A stretch of DNA of 64,000 nucleotides. Source: Labeo rohita. Its lineage: Eukaryota; Chordata; Actinopteri; Cypriniformes; Cyprinidae. Positions 11,894 to 23,640 of this stretch are shown piece by piece. The stretch spans positions 23,355,272 to 23,419,271 of the forward strand of contig NC_066883.1 in assembly GCF_022985175.1 (NCBI RefSeq), in the 5' to 3' direction. The notes under the pieces are model-generated. The model had not been told where the DNA came from, made no database searches, and saw nothing but the letters and a program-made list of their open reading frames with translations. The position numbers were made by a program, and so were the translations under genes. The first letter of the stretch is position 1. Every line of letters starts with the position of its first letter.

Positions 11894-12854
11894 CCTGAAT
11901 AAGATATTTCACATAAAAGACGTTTACATCTAGTCCACAAGAGAAAATAGTAGTTGAATTTATAAAAATGACCCTGTTCAAAAATTAACATACGCTTGAT
12001 ATTTAATACTGTGTTGTTACCTGAATGATCCACAGGTGTGCTTTTTTTTTTGTTTAGTGATAATTGTTCATGAGTCCCTTGTTTGTCCTGAACAGTTCAA
12101 CTGCCTGCTGTTCTACAAGTCCCACAAATTCTTTGGTTTTTCAACATTTTTGTGTATTTAAACCCTTTCCAACAGGGGACTGAGGGGACTCATATGCAAC
12201 TATTACAAAAGGTTTAAACACTCACTGATGCTTCAGAAGGAAACACAACGCATTAGGAGCCGGGGGGTGGGGGTGAAAACTTTTGATGAATGAAGATACA
12301 TTTTTCTTATTTTGCCATATCACTGTCCTTTAGTACTGCCATTCAAAAGCTACTTACATGTTTCCCAGAAGACAAAATAATTTAAATTTACCCTGATCTT
12401 CAAATTCCAAAAGTTTTCACCCCCAGCGCTTAATACATCATCTTTTCTTCTAGAACATCAGTGAGTGTTTGAACCTTCTGTAATAGTTGCATGAGTCCCT
12501 CAGTTGTCCTCAGTATGAAGAGATGGATCTCAAAATCATAGTCATTGTTTGAAAGGGTTCAAATACTAAACAATTCTGAAAAACCAAAGAATATGTGGGA
12601 CCTGAAGGATTTTTCTGAAGAACCACAGGCAGTTTAACTGTTCAGGACAAACAAGGGACTCATGAACAACTATCACAAAACAAAATAAAACAAAAAACAC
12701 AGCTGTGGATCATTCAAGTAACAAAACAGTATTAAGAATCAAGTGTGTGTAAACTTTTGAACAGGGTCATATTTATTAATTTCTTTTCTATTATTTATTA
12801 TTTTCTTCTGTGGTCTATGTGTAAACGTCTTTTATGTGAAATATCTTATTCAGG
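11894..12854. mobile_element. 961-bp foldback palindrome (MITE-like)
   Basis: The left end reads CCTGAATAAGATATTTCACA (11894) and the right end TGTGAAATATCTTATTCAGG (to 12854), an exact complement. Pairing continues for about 440-460 bp per arm. For example GAATGATCCACAGGTGTG (left) pairs with its near complement at 12700-12716, and CATGAGTCCCTTGTTTGTCC pairs with GGACAAACAAGGGACTCATG. Only about 60 bp around 12335-12395 is unpaired. There is no ORF. No target duplication is obvious. Confidence 0.9.
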
Positions 12855-14092
12855 TCAGTACTGAATTAAAAATAACATGCATTCTGTATGATCTCTCTTG
12901 TTTGGTAAAATAATTAACATTTTGTAGATTCTGCAAGGTGTATGTACATGTTTAATAGAATAGAAACGTTCTATTCTATGGGTCTCCAACAGGATGTTGA
13001 AAAAAATCCTGGAGGCAGATTCGCCCCAACTAAGAGTGCAGCATTAGGAACGGCTTTATACTGGCTTTATATAATGGCTTTTTGATTAGACATGATAGGT
13101 GCCCTAGTTGTTGTACGAGACTGATTGTACCTCAGAGTACATTTTGTGCATATTAGATTGGACAATGTGAAAATGTGACTGGTAAATGAGGGCAGACATT
13201 CTCTATTACAGCACGGGGACAGGTCCCAAAAGGAAAACGGTTCACACAAAGTCCACAAGCCCACCCCCCCCCTCCATTCTTCCCTTGATTATCCAGGTGG
13301 GAGTGAAATATAAAAAAAAACCAAAGCACTTCCAACCTGCTCTCCCCCCCTCCTCACCCCCACCGGGCCTCCCTGCGTGCCTGTCTGCTGACATCACCGT
13401 GCGGAGACCTGGCAGTCCGATCGCTCTCCTCTGCTCTATCCTTCCCTTTAGCTCGGCTTCCTGCCCCCATGATGTCACACACCATATGGTTTTCAGCGAG
13501 AATCAAGCCGGAAAAGAGATTTAGTTGGAAGAGAGGAGAGAAAAGGAGGAGGTTCTGCGTAGGGCGCGCGTAGGCTACAGAAAACAAAAGGCCGCTCTTC
13601 CCCTGTGTGTGTGCGTGTGGAGTGGCTCTGAGGGGCTAATGAGGAGAGTTTAGAGAGCAGAGACCACTGAGCGGCCAGCCATGTGCTACACAGATGGATA
13701 ATTTGCTCAAACACCGAGACAACGAGTGACCGCTGGTGCCAAGATGTTGCTTGCAGCCCTCAGGCCAGGGTGGCACGGTGACACTGGTATCACTGAGCAC
13801 AGAGCATCGAGTTGGGTTAAACCCAGAAGTATTACTGGCGATACTCAAATGTAAACATCAGCATGGATTGATGGGTTAATGTACTAGTGAATAAGTTGTT
13901 CTGCTAATTTATGTTATGTCTAAACCACAGAAAAAACATGTGGAAGCTGCTAAATCATATACAGAAGGACTTAGTAAGCATGAAAGGGCATAATATTTTC
14001 ACAAACTAAAGTTAACAGGTGGTAAAGATACATATTAGCAGTATTAATTAAAACATTAGTCTACTATTTTACCTACCTGACTGGAAATAAAA
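12855..14092. other. Intergenic with a GC-richer island at about 13180-13740
   Basis: Several short overlapping open frames occur on both strands of the island, all proline/serine- or arginine-rich and unlike known families. The island includes CCCCATGATGTCACACACC, a CRE/AP-1-like TGATGTCA core. I infer possible regulatory function, with low certainty. Confidence 0.35.
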
Positions 14093-14291
14093 ACAAACAT
14101 GAATGTTGTCAAGATTCTTGCCCTGGAAATCCTAGTTCAGTTTGGCCAACCACAAATGCCTTTTGTTCCTCAGACAGTTTTTTGCACTCTTCTCCTTGAT
14201 TTGTTATAACTTTTGGCAGTCTATAGTACTCCAAATGTTTTTCCACGTTTGACCTATTAGCACAGCCCAAAACATGACAATAATTGGCCAT
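14093..14291 (-). pseudogene. Truncated, frameshifted THAP-domain fragment
   Basis: Read on the minus strand from ATG at 14291, the frame encodes an N-terminal THAP zinc-finger start: MANYCHVLGCANRS with a C-x4-C pair, then YRLPKVITNQGEECKKLSEE. The frame is then broken by what looks like a one-base gain in the A-run at 14161-14164 (+ strand). In the shifted frame the family-like text RHLWLAKLN continues, reaches an in-frame TAG at 14132-14134, then DFQGKNLDNIHVC. After the third cysteine (14093-14095) the domain stops, so the C-x2-H zinc-ligand pair and the AVPTIF-type end are missing. THAP domains bind DNA and occur in many fish host genes and P-element-like transposases. This piece is too short to assign to either. 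It is not functional as a THAP domain. Confidence 0.8.
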
Positions 14292-14834
14292 TTTCAGCAG
14301 CAATAATCTGCAAAATATGCAGGTTTTGTTTGGTTCAGTGGCATTGTTTACATTCAGTACTGCCAATATGGCCGACTGATGATGTGTCGTGAAAACACTC
14401 TACTTGTAACTTGAACATGCAAGGCTTCTGGTGTCATTCACAAACAGTTCATTATGATGCTTAATATTCCAAACTGATATTTTAGTTCATTATTACAGTC
14501 ATAAACACTCTGGTTTATAGCACAAATAGCTTTACCATATACTGCAGTTTAATGTTTTCTTATTTACCTACGGCAGCTAATCAGTCAGATGTGTTACACA
14601 GAGTGGAGATACTTAACAAGGATGAAAGTCACATTTTCTTGGTTAAATAAATGTTTTTTACACTACAAAAAGTTACATTTTATGTTTTTACATTAACAAT
14701 GTAACAGTCTATATTCTGTTAAAGCCAAGTCTGAATCTTATCAAGTTAGAGTTTTAAAGCATTTTACATTATTCCAAATAATAACTCAATGCAGTAACAA
14801 TTTAAACTAGATGAGTAAAGTTTGAGAACAAACT
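14292..14834. other. Intergenic, nothing recognised
   Basis: AT-rich sequence upstream (minus-strand sense) of the THAP fragment. No promoter, repeat or additional exon can be supported. Confidence 0.35.
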
Positions 14835-16030
14835 TTAAGTTGGCTTGAGAAAGCCTAGCCTGAAAGTTTGAAGCAGTTGTAAAAGTACAGAAGCAGCTAG
14901 CATGATTTAACACATTGCTTACATGATTTAACATGTTGTTAGCATGTTTTAGCATGATTAGCTTGTTGCTTGTATTTTTATAGGCTGATTACAATGTTGT
15001 TAGCATGATTAGCATGTTGTTATCATAATTAGCAAATTACTAGAATGTTGTTAGCATGACTAGCAAGTTACTAGCATGTTTCTAGCCTGATTAACATGTT
15101 GATAGCATGTTTCGTGCATGATTAGCATGTTACTAGCATGTTTCTAACATGGCTAACATGTTACTAGCTTGGTGTTTACATGTTTCTAGCATGATTAACA
15201 TATTACGAGCATGTTGTTAACGTTATTGGGATTTGCTAGCATGATTAGCAAGTTACCAGCATGTTGCTAACACGATTAGCATTATATTAGCATGTTGTTA
15301 GAATGTTGTTAGCATGATTAGCAAGTTACTAGCATGTTTCTAGCCTGATTAGCATGTTGATAGCATGTTTCGTGCATATTTGCATGTTACTAGCATGTTT
15401 CTAACATGGCTAACATGTTACTAGCTTAGTGTTAACATGTTTCTAGCATGATTAGTATATTACTAGCATGTTGTTAACATTATTGGGATGTTGCTAGCAT
15501 GATTAACAAGTTACTAGCATGTTGCTAACACGATTAGCATGTTACTAGCATGTTTCTAACATGATTAGCATGTTGTTAACACGATTAGCATGTTACTAGC
15601 ATGTTGCTAGCATGATTTAGATAGCTAGAAATATTAGAAAATATTAGAGTGGAAGCTTAAATGAGTCTAAATTGATTAGAAATAGTACATAGAAGGGAAG
15701 CTTGATTGAGCCTCAAGGAATTCTGGGAGTTTAGATTTGAATTTTGTCAGTTGGAGTTTGAAGAGTGTTGGCTCATTTGAACATTCCGTCAATGTAAGTC
15801 TATGGGATTTTTGGTGGGTTTGATAGTCTGGTTTATGAAAACCGTAAGCCGGATCAGTTAGAAAAGACAGAGCACACCGAGTCAGACCAGTCTGAAGGTC
15901 TGGGCCGAGTTTGGTGGTTCTAGCTTGAAAGCTCTAGGAGGAGACAGATACCGAAATTTGGCTCAGAAGAAGAAGAATAATAATATTCTTAAATTGTAGA
16001 TCAGTAAGTTGGCTTTCTCAAGCCAATTTA
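14835..16030. mobile_element. Transposon-like element carrying a TAGCATG minisatellite
   Basis: The ends are inverted: TTAAGTTGGCTTGAGAAAGC at 14835 and GCTTTCTCAAGCCAATTTAA to 16030. TTAA at both tips suggests a TTAA target. About 700 bp of the interior (14897-15612) is an imperfect tandem array of AGCATGTT / AGCATGATT words. The 3' section (about 15700-15965) is non-repetitive and contains no intact ORF. Confidence 0.8.
14897..15612. repeat. TTAGCATGATTAGCATGTTG minisatellite
   Basis: Dozens of degenerate copies of a roughly 20-22-bp unit built from TTAGCATG, CTAGCATG and TTAACATG words. A higher-order repeat is visible: the block starting near 15031 (CTAGAATGTTGTTAGCATGA) recurs near 15299, about 270 bp later. 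Confidence 0.9.
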
Positions 16031-16785
16031 ACAATATTTTTTATTTGTAAAGGTGTTCTGCTATTCTTTTTAATAATTAACGTTTAAATACTTTTGAATT
16101 TTCCCGATCATCAGTCATCAAAGCTCACAGACACGGAGATTTACTTTAAATTTCACCAAGCTGATTACTAACTAAAAACGCCCACAGATCATATTTTCAG
16201 GACATTTTAAGGTTTGTTTTGTCATAGCAAAGCGTTTATGTCTAAGTGTGTGCATTGTTTACTCACATTTTAAAATTAGTTTTCTCATTAACTTAATTAT
16301 TTTGCTCATTCAGATTGATTCGCTAACGCACACGAACAGAGGAGGCGGGATTTATCGCGTGAACCAATCACAGGCGATCATAACCAGTCATATCCAATCA
16401 TATCGCGTTGGAGGGATTAAGTTTTAGTTCACTTTGAAAACTCAACGAACTCAGGGGAGGCGAAAAAGGCGCGAACTACCGCTGTAACTTTACCTGCTGG
16501 TGTCGATGTTGGACAATGTCTCTTTAGATTTATACACTTTTTAATGTTATATTTTGTAATATTGCCGTTGTTTATTTTTGTACTATGATTTTTTTCTCAT
16601 CCAATATTTTGAGGAGGCACAACAACTCACTACCGTTGACGAATCCTGTTCTGTGGCCTCATGGGACAGTGAAGCGTCCATTGGATGTGCAGAATCTCGC
16701 TGGAAATAGTAAGTCATCCAATGACTTTTTATTGACACTGTTTTAAAAATACTGTGAATTCAGATATACTGTTTTTTGTTTACTA
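16031..16785. promoter_or_regulatory. Candidate promoter-like block with CCAAT boxes and an E2F-like site
   Basis: Between 16330 and 16490 there are AACCAATCAC and TCCAATCATA (NF-Y type CCAAT cores) and AAGGCGCGAAC (E2F-like GGCGCGAA), in locally GC-richer sequence. This combination is typical of cell-cycle promoters. No ORF or clear exon follows, so it may be the promoter of a non-coding transcript or part of an unrecognised transposon. Low confidence. Confidence 0.3.
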
Positions 16786-17146
16786 TGTGACCCTGGACCA
16801 CAAAGCCAGGCTTAATTAGCACTGTTTGTAGCAATAGCCAAAAATACATTGTATGGGTTAAAATGATCAATTATTCGTTTAAGGCAAAAATCATTGGGAT
16901 ATTAAGTAAAGATTGCGTTCTATTAAGATATTTTGTAGATTTCCTACTGTAAATATATCAAATCTTAATTTTTGATTAGTAATATGCATTGGTAAGAACA
17001 ACTTTAAAGGCGATTTTCTCAATATTTAGATTTTTTGCACCCTCAGATTCCAATTGAAAGCTTATTTCTTCAGCTTTCAGATAATGTATAAATCTTTATT
17101 TAAATTTTTTTTTTCCTTATGATTGGTTTTGTGGTCCGTGGTCACA
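16786..17146. mobile_element. Family D element, second copy
   Basis: The left end reads TGTGACCCTGGACCACAAAG and the right end TTTTGTGGTCCGTGGTCACA. The interior (AAGAACAACTTTAAAGGCGA) is homologous to the 9293-9644 and 43189-43576 copies. Non-coding, about 360 bp. Confidence 0.88.
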
Positions 17147-18124
17147 TATAGTTAAAATATATGCAATTTTAGAGGCAGCCCATACTTTGAAAGGCTGTGC
17201 GTTCGGCTGTACACACACGCTATGTGTTGCATCAAAACTTAAGTATACTGTGAGTTTTACTCTCAAACATGTGTCGCTGTATGAAAGTGTGTGGTAGAAA
17301 GTTAGAATGACATCTGGTAACAATAGAGACATGCTCGATGAAGGTATTTTGAGGAAGTCACACCATCGGCCCTCGCAGGCTCTAAAAAGAGCGGGTTGGT
17401 CTGCACAAGTGGTGCGCATGCCTTTCCCTCCAACGCAAGCTTTTGAATCACAACATGCCCAGTTCAAACCCACACTCACATTATCCCAATCAATCACGAC
17501 AGCTTCTCATTTAGCTTTCATCTCCTGAAAACAGCAACACTGCCAGCGGAGGATGCATCCGCGTGTCAGCCAGGACGCTCACAAAAGGCAGAGGATGCAA
17601 ATGACCTGTCTCTGTGTGCCTATCCACTAAAACTGTCTTGCAGCATCTCATTAGAGTGAATTAGGAGAGGGTGTGCGTAAATGTTGGGCCTAGCGCTCAA
17701 TTTCTGGTGAGATGTTGGTTCTCAGGGGTGTGTCTGGCATAGGGGCCCGGTGATCTTGCATGTGGTAAATTGAGTGGTTGTACCCACAAAGATAGAAACA
17801 GTGCTCATCACGCTGCCATAGAGAGAACGCTCGGGTTGGGTGTCTGGCCAAGGGTGCAAAGCAACAAACAGCTCAACCGCTAAATAGCTGTTCCCATGGT
17901 GCATTATTCTGACTAAAGGACGCGTTATGAAGCCAGTGCCACGGGGTCTCTGGCAATCAGGGGTCTCAAACTGAGAGAAACCTAAAAATAAACCACCACA
18001 GATGTAAAATTGAACACATAATTTTAGCTTTCATGTTTTATACTAGCGGTACATGATTATGTGTTTTGCATTGTGCAAAATACAGTATTTGCTACTTTTT
18101 TCACTTAAGAGAAATAAAAAAAAA
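17147..18124. other. Intergenic, non-repetitive and GC-richer
   Basis: The stretch 17300-17720 lacks transposon signatures and includes GAGGATGCAAATGACC (octamer-like ATGCAAAT). The ORF on the minus strand (17117-17497) matches nothing I know. Possibly conserved non-coding sequence. Confidence 0.3.
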
Positions 18125-19540
18125 TTACTCTTATTTATTTATTTCAATAATTTATTTATTTTATAATTTTTTTTTTATAACTTTATGATTTATTTATTCA
18201 ATTAATATTTATATTGATTATTATTTTATAGTATTTATTTATTTTATATTATTATACTGTATTTATTCAGTTCAGTTCACGTTTATTTGTATAGTGCTTT
18301 TCACGATACAAATCGTTGCAAGGCAACTTTACAGAATATTAAAGTTTCTACATTATATTTATGTTATTTTGTTCAGTTGTTATAATTATATACGATCAAT
18401 TATTATATATTTTAATTAATGTGTTAGTTGATATTTATAGTTATTATTTATAGTTATTGATTTGTTTTCTAATATATTTAGATTTTTATTCATGCAGTTT
18501 TTAATTGTTATAAATATATATTATGGTTTATTATTTTCTATATATTAATTTATTGATTTATATAATTTGTAGTTTATTAATCATTTTTAAACATATGTAT
18601 TTATGTATTATTTTGTTCAATTGTTATAAATATATATTATCAATTATTATTTGTTTATTTATTAATTTATTAATTTATATTTATAGTTATTCATTTATTT
18701 TCTAGTTTATTTATATAATTATTCATGTGTTAGTTTTTAATTGTTATCATTATATATTATTGTTTATTATTTTTATATATTAATTTACTGATTTATATAT
18801 TTATAGTTGGTTTGTTTACATTTCATTTATATATTTACAGTTTTAAATATTAATATGTACTGATTAATATTCTGTAGTATTTATTTTATGTTATTATATA
18901 TGTAGTATGTTGTTTAGTTGTCATAATTATATATGATCAATTATTATGTATTTTTATCTATAACATAATAATAGTTTATATTTATAGTTATTATTTACAT
19001 TATTAATTTACTTTCTAGTTTATTTGTATATGTGCATTTATTAGTTTTTAATTGATATAATTATTTATAATTACTTATTATTTTCTCTATATTAATTAAT
19101 GTATATTTTTACAGTTTTTATTTGATGTATTTATTATTTTTTATATAATTTCTAATTTTATATTTTTATTTATTAATAAATGTATTATATATTATAATGT
19201 TTATACATATATTATGTATTATTAATGTATGTTTATATTTATATGTATTATTTATTTATAGTTATTAATTTATTTCTGGTTTATTTATATTATTATTTAT
19301 GTATTCGTTTTTAATTGTTAGAATTATATACCATTGCTTATTATTTTATATATATGAATTTATTGATTTATATATTTATAATTTATTAGTTATTTGCTTG
19401 TTTATTTATTTTTCATTCATTCATATTATTGCTATTATGTATATATTAGTATTATTTATTACATTTCTATATTATGGTTTATAATTATTTATTTATTTAG
19501 ACTTTACATTATGATATATCTATTCAAGATGATTAGTTGT
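18125..19540. repeat. Long AT-rich tandem array, period about 0.25-0.3 kb
   Basis: The tract is almost entirely A and T. A motif centred on TTTTTAATTGTTA recurs near 18497, 18733 and 19309, with a variant near 19047. Each copy is followed by a similar run ending in TTAATTTATTGATTTATATA-like text. At about 18265-18345 sits a dispersed fish repeat fragment (TTATTTGTATAGTGCTTTTC). Apparent ORFs here are low-complexity I/Y/L/F strings. Confidence 0.7.
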
Positions 19541-21028
19541 TATTTGTTACATCTCACAGCGATGCTCTCAGCAGTCTTCGCATGACCGTAATCTAACTGT
19601 AGGCCTTATGCTTGAAAACATCAGCGTTATAATAACGACAGTGGAATGCTATTTGTCATTCCCTATACATACTGAAACATGACGCTTTGGTCCCAAGTCA
19701 GGCGTTCCTCAGACTATTCTGTACTTACTGACAGAAGTGCAGTCTCACAGACCCACTTACAGACCGATATCACTCACGCACACGGCCAATAAACTTTAAC
19801 ACGCAGCGCATAAACATCCCACTTGTTAAAACAAAATTTGTTCAGCTCTCTTGCACTCTTTCCATCTCTTACACGCACTTTTTCACACATGCATAGACAC
19901 GTATTTCGGACATACACATGTGCACATACAAATAAACAAAAGTAGGTGTGTTATTTAAGAGGTGATGGCTGATTGTTAAGTGTCAATGGTTGCGCAAGTG
20001 TGGCCTGGTTAACGTTTTAACACACGTTTTCATTCACTTAATCACTGTAAACACCAGGCATTCACCTGTTGTTGGCTCATTAGAAGGCTGCTGAGATAAA
20101 GTCTTTAAATTCACGTCCTCTCTATTGCAAATTTGTGCCAAAATCCTTCATACCTCCAAATCAGAATTCACTGCTTGTGCACACACTGGGCCTCATTCAT
20201 GAAACACAAGCAGAACGAATTGTGTGTTAATCATTCATAAAGTCCTTCTTACATTAATTGAAAGTGACAGTTTACGTAAGAATGGTTTAGTGAACAATTA
20301 GAAATTCGTTCAGCTCATGTTCCATGAATGAGGCCCGACGTGTCCTTAAGAAAGCGAAAGAGCTGACTTTGGCAAATCTAATGAGCCAGTAAACAAACAA
20401 TAAACATAACGGAGCCAAATGGCTGTGGTGTCACATGAGTCAAGGTCAGTGAGTCACAGGAGTCAGATCAAGCAATTATATTTAACAACTGAGCTATTTT
20501 GAGCGATACCCATTGTTTTTCTCCAACATATGGGCAGTGAATTTTATACCAATATTAAAAAGTGAAGTGAAAAACATCCAGGTGCTGTTTGCACCCTGAT
20601 CTGTCCTTTGTCTAGCTCTGCCTATCTCTGTTTTTTGAGGTTATCATAAGTTCATCAAGAGAAACTGGAAGTGAAAGACAATACGTTCTCCTCAGAAAAG
20701 CTGGACTGTGATGACTTGGACTGTTAAAATTAAAAAGCAGCATCTTGAACTGCAGTAATTTCAGGAGAAAGACGGGGAAACAGATGTCAGTCAGCTGTTA
20801 GAGTAATTCAAGGGCCTGAGGGGCAGGCTGTGACATGAAAAGGCTTCTGCCAGGTGAATGCCCGATGAAAAACCACTTTCATCTCAGCAAACCACAACAA
20901 ATAAGACGCTACAAAGTGAAAATAATGACAAAACATGACACCATGGGAATATCTGTCGGAAATCCACTAGTCAGTCAGAACAACAGTGTATAGTTGTCGT
21001 GTTTCTTATAAGAAAATAGCCATTTCTT
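19541..21028. other. Intergenic, mostly non-repetitive apart from one MITE
   Basis: Contains the short MITE at 20188-20336. The remainder has no recognisable exon. The two short repeats and several CA-rich words near 19780-19940 do not form a defined feature. Confidence 0.4.
20188..20336. mobile_element. 149-bp MITE with GGGCCTCATTCATGAA ends
   Basis: The left end GGGCCTCATTCATGAA and the right end TCCATGAATGAGGCCC are near-exact inverted repeats around an AT-rich core. No coding capacity and no clear target duplication. Confidence 0.85.
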
Positions 21029-23155
21029 GGTGACTGGTTAAACTGTGCAGCAAGATTATGCATGAATGAAAGCCTGCTAAAACATAAAATGCTTTTACCC
21101 AAAAGAAAAACAGTGCTCAAAGACACCAAGTAGCTCATTTCATTCATTCATAGATAGTACTTAATAAAAATAAAAACAGCACTTGATTTTTTAAAAAAGT
21201 GAAAATTCTGAAACAAATAAATAAATAAATGCAATTGAAAGACGGTTAAATTATTCATGTGCTTACAATAAAAAGTAACAAAAACAAATTCTGATGCATA
21301 GAAAAAAAATAAAAAAAACCAAATTCTGAAGCATGTCAATCAATCAATCAATCAGTGACTGATCAGAACCTGTGTGCTGCAAAATTATGCATGAATGAAA
21401 GCCTTCGAAAACATAAAATACTTGTCCCAAAAGAAAAAGAGTGCTCAAAGACACCTAGCAGCCCTTTTATAACAGTTCTTGATTTTTTTTTTTAAAGTTA
21501 AAGTTCTGAAACAAAAAAGAGAATTACTAGCATTTATAAATAAATAAAAACATAATAAAAATAAATGAAATATAAAAATATCAGTGACTGGTTAAACTGT
21601 GCAGCAAAATTATGCAAGAATGAAAGTATAAAATACTCAAATCAGTAAAGTCCCAAAAGACAAGGAGTGCTCTAAGACAACCTGGCAGCTCATTTTATTC
21701 ATAACAGTACTTAATAATAATAAAAACAGTACTTGATTTTTTTTTAAAGTGAAAATTTTGAATCATAAGAGAACTGATAGCATTTATAAATAAATGCAAT
21801 TGAAAAAATTTAAAAGAAATATAAATTATTTATGTGCTTACAATAAACAGTAACAAAAACAAATTCTGATGCATAGACTAAATAAATAAATAAATAAATT
21901 TCACTTTAAAAGTGATTATTCTGAAACAAAGAGAACTGATAGCATTTTTAAATAAATAAATGCTATTGAAAGAATTTAAAAGGAGAAAGATAAATTATTA
22001 ATGTGCTCACAATAGATAGATAATAAATAAATAAATAAATAAATAAATACTATTGAAAAAATGTATTCATGTGCTTACAATAAACAGTAACAATAAAAAA
22101 TTCTGATGTATAGCAAATAAATAAATAAACAAATAAATAAATAAATACACACATACATACAATCAGTGACTGGTTAAATTGTGTGCAGCGAAAATATGCG
22201 TGAATGAAATCCTGCCAAAACATAAAATACTCAAATCACTCAAATACTCAAAAAGTCTCAAAAGAAAAGGACTGCTTAACGACACATAGCAGCCCATTTA
22301 ATTCATAACAGTACTTAAAAATAAAATAAAAACAGTACTTGATTTTTTTAAAGTGAATATTCTGAAACAAAGACGAGAACAAATAGAATTTATGAACAAA
22401 TAAATGCAATTGAAAGAATTTAAAAGAAAGATAAATTATTCACATGCTTACAATAAACAGTGACAAAAGGAAATCCTGATGCATAGCTGTAAATAAATAA
22501 ATAAATAAATAACATCAGTGACTGGTTAAACTGTGTGCAGCAAGATTATGCATGAATGAAAGCCTGCTAACACTTAAAATAGTTCTACCAATAAAGTCCC
22601 AAAAGAAAAAGAGTGCTGAAAGACATTTAGCAGCTTATTTAATTCATAACAGTACTTAATAAAAATAAAAACAGTACTTGATTTTTTAAAAAAGTGAAAA
22701 TTCTGAAACAAAAAAGAGAACCAATAGCATTTATAAATAAACAAAAGCTATTGGAAGAATTTAAAGGAAGGATAACTTATTCATGTCATGTGCTAACAAT
22801 AAACAGTAACAAAAACTAATTCTGGTGCATAGCCAAATAAATAAATAAATACATAGAATCAGTGACTGGTGCAGCAAAATTATGCATTAATAAAAGCCTT
22901 CGAAAACAGAATTCCCAAAAGAAAAGAGTGCTCAAAGTCACCTAGGGTTCACACAATACTTTCATTCACAACGGTACTTAACAAAAATAAAAACAGTACT
23001 TGATTTTTTTTTTTAAGTGAAAATTCTGAAACAAAAAAGAGAACTAATAGCATTTATAAATAAATACATGCTATTGAAAGAATTAAATAGGGGAAGGATA
23101 AATTATTCATGTGATTACAATAAACAGTAATGAAAACTAATTCTGATCCATAGTA
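21029..23155. repeat. Tandem array of ~230-350-bp units just upstream of hic1
   Basis: At least six copies of a head motif GTGACTGGTTAAACTGTG-like (near 21032, 21354, 21585, 22167, 22518 and 22863) are each followed, where the unit is complete, by similar blocks. These are TATGCATGAATGAAAGCC, AGTGCTCAAAGACACC, CAGTACTTGATTTTTT, AATTCTGAAACAAA, an AAAT microsatellite and CAATAAACAGTAAC. Some units are truncated to the second half, notably between 21760 and 22150. The array ends at a (CA)n run. Confidence 0.9.
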
Positions 23156-23183
23156 AAACACACACACACACACACACACACAA
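23156..23183. repeat. (CA)n microsatellite
   Basis: An uninterrupted CA run of about 13 dinucleotides closes the tandem array and separates it from the hic1 5' region. Confidence 0.95.
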
Positions 23184-23499
23184 AGATGCATGGAAAACCA
23201 ACAGCATTGTGGAGTGGGGAAATCCAGGAATAAAAAAACAACTGATTTTTAAAATAAAAATCAGTCCTTTATTGTGCTGATGCGGTAGTAGCAAAATGAA
23301 ACATTTAAAAGTTAAAAAATGAAGTCGAAGTTGAATGAAGTTAATGGAGATTGATTCATTAAGCTATCAACCTGAACGTAAATTTCCACAATAGTTCTGC
23401 GTCGTTCAAGTGTTATAATTTCAAACATTTTTAAAATGTTAAATTCTACCACGACCATCTAACATAAATCAAATTCTTAATGTTAAATCAGAGATTATG

Positions 23500-23640
23500 C
23501 CACCTTATTTCCCTTTTATAATGTATGTATTCCGCTGTCTCGTCCGCGCTCTGCCGCCGGCACTATAGTATGCGCCATTAGGTGTCGCTACACCCGCAGC
23601 CTGCACTGCTTCTGGAGACGAACGCCAATCAGAGTCCATC
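23500..23640 (+). promoter_or_regulatory. hic1: Probable distal hic1 promoter region
   Basis: GC content and CpG frequency rise abruptly (CGCTGTCTCGTCCGCGCTC, GCCGCCGGCAC). A CCAAT box lies in GCCAATCAG at 23624-23632, some 230 bp before a consensus splice donor. Mammalian HIC1 is also driven by GC-rich alternative promoters. The transcription start is not determinable from sequence. Confidence 0.45.
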
